Positions 8,505-16,399 of a stretch of 64,000 nucleotides of DNA are shown here, in pieces. The translations under genes were made by a program, and so were the position numbers. Location: assembly GCF_027912535.1 (NCBI RefSeq), contig NZ_CP115465.1, forward strand, positions 2,956,001 to 3,020,000, read 5' to 3'. The stretch comes from Brevundimonas sp. NIBR11. Its GTDB lineage: Bacteria; Pseudomonadota; Alphaproteobacteria; Caulobacterales; Caulobacteraceae. Position 1 is the stretch's first letter, and every line of letters starts with the position of its first letter. Under the pieces are notes generated by a model. The model saw only the letters and a program-made list of their open reading frames with translations, did not search any database and had not been told where the DNA came from.

Positions 8505-10103
8505 ATGATGACCGACTGGACCGCTTTCGACGCCGCCGCCGCGCGGGACGCCGACGCCCGCATCGTGGATCAGTTCGCGGGCGACCCCGATCGGGTTGCG
8601 AGGATGTCGGTCGAGGCGGCGGGCCTGTATCTCGACCTATCGAAACAGAGCTGGACGAAGGCGGGTTTCGAGACCTGTCTGGACTTAGCCCGTTCCGCAG
8701 GGGTCGAGGCGGCCCGCGCCCGCCTGTTCGGCGGGGAGGCGATCAACTCCACCGAGGGACGGGCGGTGCTGCATCCGGCCCTGCGTGCGTTGGCAGGCGC
8801 CGCTTTCCGCGCGCTGGGGGAGCCTGTTTCCGCAGAGGTCGCCGCCGTGCGCGCCGACATGGCGGCCTACGCCGCCGCCGTCCGATCGGGCGCAGAGACC
8901 GGCGCGACCGGGAAGCCGTTCAAGGCCATCGTCCACGTCGGTATCGGCGGGTCGGACCTCGGTCCCCGCGTCGTCTGGGACGCGCTGCGCCCGCTCGACC
9001 CCGCTATCGACCTGCGCTTCGTCGCCAACATCGATCCGCGCGACATGGCCGAGGCCCTTACCGGGCTGGATCCCGAAACCACCCTGGTCGTCGTCGTGTC
9101 CAAGACCTTCACCACCCAGGAGACCCTGGCCAATGCCGAGGCGGCCAAGGCCTGGCTGGCGGCGGGCCTGCCTGAGGCCGGTCGCGACAAGCATTTCATC
9201 GGCGTCACCGCCGCACCCGACAAGGCCAAGGCCTTCGGCTGCGCGCGCACCTTTGCGTTCAGAGACTGGGTCGGCGGCCGCTATTCCCTGTGGTCGGCGG
9301 TCAGCCTGTCGTGCGTCATCGCGCTCGGACCAGACGTGTTCGACGGCCTGCTGGCGGGCGCCGCCGCTATGGACGACCATTTCGTCGCCGCCCCGTTGGA
9401 GAAGAACGCCCCCGTCCTGATGGCCCTGGCCCAGGTATGGAACGTCGATGCCCTGAACCGCCCGGCCCGCACCGTCGCGCCCTATGCGCATGCCCTGCGT
9501 CGCCTGCCCTCCTTCCTGCAGCAGCTGGAGATGGAGTCGAACGGCAAGAGGGTGCATCGCGACGGCTCGCCCGTGACGCGCCAGACCTGTCCCGTGGTCT
9601 TCGGTGAGCCCGGCACCAATGGCCAGCACGCCTTCTTCCAGCAGATCCATCAGGGGCCGCAGGTCGTTCCGGCCGAATTCGTGATCGTGGCGAAGACGCA
9701 TGCCGACGCCCCAGAAAGCCCGCTGTGGTCCAACGCCCTGGCCCAAGGCCAGGCCCTGATGATGGGCAAGACGACGAAGGAGGCCCGGGCCGAACTGATC
9801 GCGTCCGGCGCCGACGCGAGCGAGGCTGACCGGCTGGCGACGCATAAGACCTTCCCCGGCAACCGGCCTTCGACCTCCATTGTCATGGAGCGTCTGACGC
9901 CCGAAACGCTGGGCGCGCTTCTGGCCCTCTACGAGCACAAGACCTTCGTCGAGGGCGTGATCTGGGACATCAACTCCTTCGACCAGTGGGGCGTGGAGCT
10001 GGGCAAGGTGCTGGCCAAGGCGATCCTAAAGGACGTCGCGGCCGGCGGGCCTTCGGAGGGCCTTGATCCATCGACCGCCTCATTGCTGACCCGCCTGATG
10101 TAA
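8505..10103 (+). CDS. pgi: Glucose-6-phosphate isomerase
   Basis: The 532-residue enzyme interconverts glucose-6-phosphate and fructose-6-phosphate. Family signatures are present: VGIGGSDLGPRVVWDAL, VSKTFTTQET, the PGI signature around FRDWVGGRYSLWSAVSL, LEMESNGKRVHRDG, and GEPGTNGQHAFFQ with the catalytic histidine region. The C-terminal block SFDQWGVELGK carries the active lysine. Two adjacent ATGs (8505 and 8508) follow GGGA; a TTG further upstream adds LNGIY, which is not conserved. Length is as expected for the family. Confidence 0.96.
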   Translation: MMTDWTAFDAAAARDADARIVDQFAGDPDRVARMSVEAAGLYLDLSKQSWTKAGFETCLDLARSAGVEAARARLFGGEAINSTEGRAVLHPALRALAGAAFRALGEPVSAEVAAVRADMAAYAAAVRSGAETGATGKPFKAIVHVGIGGSDLGPRVVWDALRPLDPAIDLRFVANIDPRDMAEALTGLDPETTLVVVVSKTFTTQETLANAEAAKAWLAAGLPEAGRDKHFIGVTAAPDKAKAFGCARTFAFRDWVGGRYSLWSAVSLSCVIALGPDVFDGLLAGAAAMDDHFVAAPLEKNAPVLMALAQVWNVDALNRPARTVAPYAHALRRLPSFLQQLEMESNGKRVHRDGSPVTRQTCPVVFGEPGTNGQHAFFQQIHQGPQVVPAEFVIVAKTHADAPESPLWSNALAQGQALMMGKTTKEARAELIASGADASEADRLATHKTFPGNRPSTSIVMERLTPETLGALLALYEHKTFVEGVIWDINSFDQWGVELGKVLAKAILKDVAAGGPSEGLDPSTASLLTRLM

Positions 10104-10136
10104 CGAGGCTCGAAGGCTCCGTTCTGAACTCAGGAA

Positions 10137-10156
10137 ACGGGCGCCGGAGCGCCCGT
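10137..10156. terminator. Hairpin between convergent genes (possible bidirectional terminator)
   Basis: ACGGGCGC and GCGCCCGT form an eight-base-pair stem around a CGGA loop. It sits between the 3' end of pgi and the 3' end of the glycine-zipper gene. There is no T run on either side, so it is a weak terminator call. Confidence 0.4.
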
Positions 10157-10161
10157 CTCGA

Positions 10162-10698
10162 TCAGTAGTTGCGCCAGTGGCGGTCGTCGTCCCGGCGGTC
10201 GCGACGATCGTCACGACGGTCGCGGCGCTCGTCGCGCCGATAATCACGGTAGTCGCGGCGCTGCTCCCAGCGCGGATCACGGCTGTTGATGCCGTGCTCC
10301 CGCTCCCAGTGGCCGCGATTGCGCCAGCAGCGACCGTCGCGCCAGTAGTCGCAGTCGGAACGGTAGCCGCCGCCGTAGCCGCTGTAGGAATAGGACGGGG
10401 CGTAGGAATAGCCGTAGCTGCCGTAGGACCGATAGCCGCGGTAGTCGTCGTCGCTGGCGGCCGCCGCCCCCAGGGCGGCCCCTGCGAGCGCGCCACCGGC
10501 CACATAGCGATCGTCTCCATCGCCAATGACCGCGCCCGCGATCCCGCCGACTACGGCGCCGATCACAAGACCCGCGACAGCGTCGCCGTCGTCATCGCCG
10601 CGGTGACGGTCGTAGCGATGCTGGGCGGCGGCGGGCATGGCCAGGGCGCTCAGGGTCAGGGCGACGGCGCCCACGGCGATCATGCGAGACATCTTCAT
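10162..10698 (-). CDS. Glycine-zipper envelope protein with Arg/Asp-rich tail
   Basis: The start at MKMSRMIAVG (complement of 10696-10698) is fixed by a strong GGAGGG ribosome site. The 178-residue product has a signal peptide ending at AMPAAAQ, then a glycine-zipper segment (AGLVIGAVVGGIAGAVIG and a second GGALAGAALGAAAA), a Tyr/Ser/Gly-rich stretch, a Cys pair in SDCDYWRDGRCW, and a long tail of alternating Arg and Asp. Similar proteins are small periplasmic or outer-membrane proteins of unknown role. The low-complexity tail makes family assignment uncertain. Confidence 0.75.
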   Translation of the reverse strand: MKMSRMIAVGAVALTLSALAMPAAAQHRYDRHRGDDDGDAVAGLVIGAVVGGIAGAVIGDGDDRYVAGGALAGAALGAAAASDDDYRGYRSYGSYGYSYAPSYSYSGYGGGYRSDCDYWRDGRCWRNRGHWEREHGINSRDPRWEQRRDYRDYRRDERRDRRDDRRDRRDDDRHWRNY

Positions 10699-10836
10699 TG
10701 GTTCACCCTCCAAGGCGTTCAGCCGATCGTGCGCCGGAAACGGCGAACGGCGACCGACCAAATCTATTGCTGCGCTTGTGAAGCTGAACGGTTGAGCGAA
10801 AATCTCGTTCATCCGCCATTCATCGAGCCGGCCGCG

Positions 10837-10865
10837 CTTGACGATGGACAAGGTCGGCCCTACTT
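10837..10865 (+). promoter_or_regulatory. Predicted heat-shock (RpoH/sigma-32) promoter of groESL
   Basis: CTTGAC at 10837-10842 and CCCTACTT at 10858-10865 are separated by 15 bases, close to the alphaproteobacterial sigma-32 pattern. A start of transcription a few bases downstream would abut the CIRCE-like repeat at 10876, the arrangement known for groESL in Caulobacter. Inferred from sequence only. Confidence 0.55.
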
Positions 10866-10875
10866 CCGCAGCGCG

Positions 10876-10902
10876 TTAGCACTCGCGGGGTCCGGCTGCT
10901 AA
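10876..10902 (+). promoter_or_regulatory. CIRCE-like operator (HrcA binding) upstream of groES
   Basis: Left arm TTAGCACTC (10876-10884) is a perfect CIRCE half. After a 9-base spacer the right arm is GGCTGCTAA (10894-10902), two mismatches from the consensus GAGTGCTAA. Position just after the predicted heat-shock promoter supports repression of groESL by HrcA. Confidence 0.8.
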
Positions 10903-10963
10903 AACTAGCCGCCCACGGGTTGCCGACGACGAACTTTCGAAGTCTCAACCGGAGAACACACAG

Positions 10964-11251
10964 ATGGCGTTTCGTCCTCTCGGCGATCGCGTGCTGGTCA
11001 AGCGCGTGGAAGAAGAATCCAAGACCAAGGGCGGGATCATCATCCCCGACACCGCCAAGGAAAAGCCCCAGGAAGGCGAAGTCGTCGCCGTGGGCCCCGG
11101 CGTCCGTGACGAAAGCGGCAAGATCAACGCCCTGGAGCTGAAGGCCGGCGACCGCATCCTGTTCGGCAAATGGTCCGGCACCGAGGTCAAGCTGGAAGGC
11201 GAGGACCTGATCATCATGAAAGAGTCGGACGTGCTGGGCGTGCTTTCTTAA
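10964..11251 (+). CDS. groES: Co-chaperonin GroES
   Basis: The 95-residue protein is a full-length Gro[22 protein letters not shown] at the N-terminus, the mobile-loop region [19 protein letters not shown], and the end [16 protein letters not shown]. It forms the seven-membered lid of the GroEL chamber in the cytoplasm. GGAG lies 9 bases before the ATG. groEL follows after 54 bases in the same operon, under the heat-shock promoter and CIRCE element upstream. Confidence 0.98.
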   Translation: MAFRPLGDRVLVKRVEEESKTKGGIIIPDTAKEKPQEGEVVAVGPGVRDESGKINALELKAGDRILFGKWSGTEVKLEGEDLIIMKESDVLGVLS

Positions 11252-11293
11252 GCACCCGCGCCGAATACTCTAACCCACGAAATATCTAGATAG

Positions 11294-12955
<1,662 letters not shown>

Positions 12956-12962
12956 CCCTTTC

Positions 12963-12983
12963 GAGGCGCGCACAGCGCGCCTC
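12963..12983 (+). other. Perfect hairpin just after groEL
   Basis: GAGGCGCGC, loop ACA, GCGCGCCTC: a nine-pair perfect stem seven bases after the groEL stop. No T run follows, so it may stabilise the transcript 3' end or assist the terminator 20 bases further on. Confidence 0.5.
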
Positions 12984-13004
12984 GGGACGTCCAGAGACAG
13001 AGAA

Positions 13005-13034
13005 GGCGGGTCCGGAAACGGGCCCGCCTTTTTT
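13005..13034 (+). terminator. Intrinsic terminator of groESL
   Basis: A ten-base-pair stem (GGCGGGTCCG with CGGGCCCGCC, one G-T pair) around a GAAA tetraloop is followed by six T residues. It separates groESL from the XRE-ImmA gene, which therefore needs its own promoter. Confidence 0.93.
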
Positions 13035-13081
13035 CTAATCTCGCGGTTCAACTTCGGCCCCATCGCCGATGAGACTCGACC

Positions 13082-13103
13082 CAACATATTTGTTGTGTTA
13101 CAA
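13082..13103. promoter_or_regulatory. Overlapping inverted repeats before the XRE-ImmA gene (candidate operator)
   Basis: CAACA-TATT-TGTTG (13082-13095) overlaps TTGT-GTT-ACAA (13093-13103). Both are perfect dyads and end 7 bases before the chosen start at 13111. XRE regulators commonly bind such dyads over their own promoter, so autoregulation is a reasonable inference. Confidence 0.45.
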
Positions 13104-13110
13104 GACGGGG

Positions 13111-14394
13111 ATGGTTAGCGCTGTTATCTTGAACGAGCGAGATGCTCGAAGGGCGAGAGGCACTCTTGATCGGGTTAGACAGGCGCTGTCTTCGTCCGCA
13201 ACGATTGAAGCCGCTCGTCTCGGCGTGTCGCCTGCCGTAGTCGAACGACACCAGAAGGCAGTTTCTGGGATGGCTGATGATTTGGTCGCGGCTTTAGCGA
13301 GCTACGAGAATGCGAAGGCTGGCGACTACAGCTCACTAGTAGAAGAATGGCGCGGTGAGCCAGGTATGACTCTTGTCATCGCACGCATTGCCCGAGGAAT
13401 GTCCCAAGCTGCGCTCGCTGAGCGTTTGGGGCTTAGGGAGCAGCAAGTTCAGAGGTACGAGGCGGATCGCTATCGTTCGATCAGCCTATCCAACTATCGG
13501 AAGATTGCTGGGGCGCTTGGGGTAGAGATTCGCGCGGCGATTCGAACTGATGCCGCTGCATCGTTTCGAATGAGCGTTGGCGATCTTCCGGATTATGACG
13601 CCGCTAGCCTGCGGCGCGTCGTCAAGCACGCATTGGCTCAGGGTTGGATTAGGGCTCCCGCGTCGGATGAGTCCGCAGAAGCCCTGCTTCTGGACTACGT
13701 GCGGGACAGCGTGGGTCGTCTAGGTAGTCCGACACTCCTGAGGACAGGGCTGAAGCCGCTCTCTTTGGACGACGACCTAGCACTCTCGGTTTGGCGAGCT
13801 AGGGTAATCGAGAAGTTCGATGCGCTCGAGATTTCGGGCCAGTTCGACCCGATGGATATCTCTTGGCTACCCAGCCTTGTCGCGTTGAGCCGCCTGGATG
13901 ACGGGATTACCCGCGTCCCTAGAATGCTGTCAGATCACGGCATCGCCTTTGTGTACGAAGCCCATTTTACCGGCTTACGAGTAGATGGTGCGGCTCTTCA
14001 GATCGACGGAAAGCCGATCGTGGCTCTTTCTCTCCGGCATGACAGAATCGACAATTTCTGGTTCACTTTGATGCACGAGCTTGCGCACGTGTATTTGCAT
14101 CAAAGGATGGGAATTGAGACGGGATTCTACGACGATCTCGACGAACCAGGTGAGGATCAAGTTGAAGATGAGGCAGATCAGTTTGCATCATCCACACTTA
14201 TCCCCGACGAAGTTTGGATTCGCTCTCCCGCTCGAATATCCAAAGATCATATTGCGATTGAACGATTCGCCGAGAATCTAAGAATCAGCCCGGCCATCGT
14301 ATTCGGTAGAGTTAGAAAAGAACGTAACAACTACAAAATTTTTCACGACCGCGTTGGGTTGGGTTGTGTTCGAAAGCAGCTAGTTCAGGACTAA
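13111..14394 (+). CDS. XRE-family regulator fused to ImmA/IrrE metallopeptidase
   Basis: Start at MVSAVILNERDARRARG gives 427 residues; an in-frame ATG at 13069 would run through the candidate operator. Residues about 5-75 are a helical scaffold like the N-terminus of HigA-type antitoxins. Residues about 87-138 are an XRE helix-turn-helix (RGMSQAALAERLGLREQQVQ). Residues about 140-260 are not recognised. The rest is an ImmA/IrrE (M78) zinc peptidase with HELAH at 322-326 and Glu354 in EDEADQFASSTLIP as likely third ligand. Such proteins typically cleave a repressor or antitoxin partner. Base composition is much lower in GC than the flanks. The Beta-family gene follows after 5 bases, so they form one operon. 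Confidence 0.9.
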   Translation: MVSAVILNERDARRARGTLDRVRQALSSSATIEAARLGVSPAVVERHQKAVSGMADDLVAALASYENAKAGDYSSLVEEWRGEPGMTLVIARIARGMSQAALAERLGLREQQVQRYEADRYRSISLSNYRKIAGALGVEIRAAIRTDAAASFRMSVGDLPDYDAASLRRVVKHALAQGWIRAPASDESAEALLLDYVRDSVGRLGSPTLLRTGLKPLSLDDDLALSVWRARVIEKFDALEISGQFDPMDISWLPSLVALSRLDDGITRVPRMLSDHGIAFVYEAHFTGLRVDGAALQIDGKPIVALSLRHDRIDNFWFTLMHELAHVYLHQRMGIETGFYDDLDEPGEDQVEDEADQFASSTLIPDEVWIRSPARISKDHIAIERFAENLRISPAIVFGRVRKERNNYKIFHDRVGLGCVRKQLVQD

Positions 14395-14399
14395 GGTCG

Positions 14400-15545
14400 A
14401 TGCACTTTCTGGGCCACCAATCCTACTTTCCAAAGCTTCGCTTGAAGCAGGGCGAGTATTTGGCTTTAAGAGACCTCGCCAACGATGTGGCGCAGCATGT
14501 TGCTCCACATATCGTGGCCCCGCCGCCGAAGGAGCGGGATCCCGAAAAAGGTCGCCCCCTCACCAATGACGAGATGGTTTATGAAACCGGACGTCGAGTT
14601 GGGCAGTATTGGCCAATGCGCCCGTGCCTCCTCGACGCTGGCTTCCTCGTCGATGCGCTCGGTGAAGCTGAAGCTGGCGAGTGGCTCCCGAGATTGTTTC
14701 GTGTGGCTGTCGACAGCGCCGCTCTTCCCACGCCTGTGTTTGGTTTGGGTGATATCGAAGGTGCGCTCGGCCCCGCAGTCCAACGGACCTTAGCGGTAAC
14801 TCAAGACGGTATCGCTATAAGGGTGACGCTGACTGACCTGCTTGATCCTGATTTGACCACCCGTCTGCACCGAGCGCTGCTTAAGCTGGTGCTGAAGCCC
14901 CACGAGTGCGTTCTAATACTGGATTTTTCCCAAGCAGATTTGACGCTTTTTGGGGTCCACGAAACCGTCATTGGCTCGTTCCGGCAGATTTCAGAAATCG
15001 GCTTGTGGAATGCGGTGGTGTTTCAGGCGACCAACTACCCAGAGGCTAATCCGGCGGCGGCGGGCGGACAGGCCCGCATAACCCGCTTGGAATGGGAAAC
15101 GTGGAAAAGGGCTACGGCGATCGACGAGGTTGTTCGTCGAGGGCTGTCATACGGCGATTTTGCTGCCGATAGCGCTAAGTTCAAGTTCGGTGGCAAGCGG
15201 GCCAAAATCATTCCGCATTATCGTTATGCCACGATGGGCGATTGGCGTGTCGATAGAGGTGGCAAAGACGAAAGTATGGCAGCCGCCATGGCTCGAATCG
15301 CACGACAGATTGTTGAAAGCAAAGACTTCGCTGGCCGTGACTTCTGCCGAGCGGACGAGATGATGCATGATCTAAGTCTGGGCCTGTCGGGTCCGGGCAA
15401 CGCCACGACGTGGCGGCGCATCAATATCGGTCACCACATAACCCGAGTGGTCGTTGACCTCGGAGGTCTTCGAGGTTTCCAGATCGCGCGGAGGGCCAGC
15501 GAGGTGCCAGCGGCTCAACTCAGTCTATTCGGCTTCAACAGCTAG
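14400..15545 (+). CDS. Beta-family protein (phage T4 Beta-like, PF14350 type)
   Basis: The 381-residue product has the order of conserved blocks I know from the Beta protein family: an N-terminal SYFPKLRLKQGEYLALRDL, a buried ILDF strand in the middle, then YGDFAADS, IIPHYRYATMGDW, a FAGRDFCRADEMMHD block and GNATTWRRINIGHHITRV at the C-terminus. No enzymatic activity is established for the family to my knowledge. AAGG lies 4 bases before the ATG at 14400, and the gene starts 5 bases after the XRE-ImmA stop. An in-frame GTG at 14364 inside the upstream gene is an alternative start. Low GC like its partner. It is likely the effector or target half of the pair. Confidence 0.85.
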   Translation: MHFLGHQSYFPKLRLKQGEYLALRDLANDVAQHVAPHIVAPPPKERDPEKGRPLTNDEMVYETGRRVGQYWPMRPCLLDAGFLVDALGEAEAGEWLPRLFRVAVDSAALPTPVFGLGDIEGALGPAVQRTLAVTQDGIAIRVTLTDLLDPDLTTRLHRALLKLVLKPHECVLILDFSQADLTLFGVHETVIGSFRQISEIGLWNAVVFQATNYPEANPAAAGGQARITRLEWETWKRATAIDEVVRRGLSYGDFAADSAKFKFGGKRAKIIPHYRYATMGDWRVDRGGKDESMAAAMARIARQIVESKDFAGRDFCRADEMMHDLSLGLSGPGNATTWRRINIGHHITRVVVDLGGLRGFQIARRASEVPAAQLSLFGFNS

Positions 15546-15646
15546 CGGCTGACGTGTTTGGATTGGCGGCGCTCTGGCCCTGTGAGAACAGAAGTGGCCG
15601 ACACCCATCAACGGATCGGCCCAGAACCCCTTTGAAATCAAGGCCC

Positions 15647-15662
15647 GGCTTTATTTAAAGCC
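15647..15662. repeat. Short perfect inverted repeat at right edge of the islet
   Basis: GGCTTTA-TT-TAAAGCC, 100 bases after the Beta gene stop and 42 bases before the terminase small subunit. It could be a weak terminator or a boundary mark of the AT-rich islet. No direct-repeat partner was noticed at the left edge. Confidence 0.4.
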
Positions 15663-15704
15663 ATTATCCGCGCCCCCTGATTCCGTGCCCCCATACTGCG
15701 AGGC

Positions 15705-16208
15705 ATGACCCAGACACCGCTGAACCGACGTCCGTACACCCGCCACAACCCCGATGAGTGGGCCGAGATGGAGGCCCTGTATCGGGCCGGGGCGACGGCG
15801 AAGAGCATCGCCGCCGACTATGGCGGCAGCGAGCGGAAGATCTATGCGCGGGCGGCCAAGGAGGGCTGGCTGAGGCGGGACCTCAAGGCGGACAAGCCGC
15901 CGATGACGCCGAAGGCGGCGGACAGGAAGGCGCGGGCGATCTCTGGCGTGAAGGCGGATGCGCCCGTGCGGGCGCTGGGGCCCGATGCGGACCTGTCGGC
16001 GGCGACGCGGGCGGCGGTGCGGACCACCGTCGGGATGCTGAGGGATGGGGAGACGGCGCGGGCCTATGCCTATGGGCGGCTCGCGGCGCTGATGCTGAGG
16101 CTGGATCGGGCGCTGGGGGATGTGGAGGCGGTCTCGCCGAGCGGGCGGTCGCCCCAGCATGAGGCGGCGCTGGCGGTGATCCTGGAACGGCTGGGGGTGG
16201 AGGGGTGA
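15705..16208 (+). CDS. GTA/phage terminase small subunit-like protein
   Basis: The 167-residue product has an N-terminal helix-turn-helix (PDEWAEMEALYRAGATAKSIAADYGGSERKIYARAAKEGW) of the kind used by terminase small subunits to bind DNA, then a basic linker and a C-terminal helical region. It lies directly before a GTA-type large terminase, the gene order of alphaproteobacterial gene-transfer-agent clusters. The stop overlaps a possible GTG start of the large subunit. Function is inferred from domain shape and position. Confidence 0.65.
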   Translation: MTQTPLNRRPYTRHNPDEWAEMEALYRAGATAKSIAADYGGSERKIYARAAKEGWLRRDLKADKPPMTPKAADRKARAISGVKADAPVRALGPDADLSAATRAAVRTTVGMLRDGETARAYAYGRLAALMLRLDRALGDVEAVSPSGRSPQHEAALAVILERLGVEG

Positions 16209-16224
16209 AGGTGCGGGGGAAGGG

Positions 16225-16395
16225 CCCCCTCCGTCACGGCGCGAAGGGGCGCCGCGCCACCTCCCCCATAGAGGGGGAGGAGAAAGGGGTGTCCGGGTCG
16301 CCTTGCCGCCCCCACCCGACCTCGCTGCGCTCGGCCTCGCAGGCCGCTCGTATACGAGCGGACCAGCACCCCCGTGGGGGGAGGGAGAGTGTCGA
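16225..16395. repeat. Composite repeat cluster between terminase genes
   Basis: Contains copy 2 of the CCCCCTCCGTC element (16225-16283, ending in the CTCCCCC-ATAG-AGGGGGAG hairpin), then an 18-base perfect palindrome CCGCTCGTATACGAGCGG at 16344-16361, then CACCCCCGTGGGGGGAGGGAG. The reading frame of the large terminase stays open through all of it from GTG at 16205, so it may be either intergenic or an in-frame N-terminal insertion. Confidence 0.7.
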
Positions 16396-16399
16396 GGCA

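Noticed and set aside
13069..13110. Upstream ATG for the XRE-ImmA gene
   Set aside because: It would place the two dyads inside the coding region and adds residues (RLDPTYLLCYKTG) not expected of the HigA-like N-terminus.
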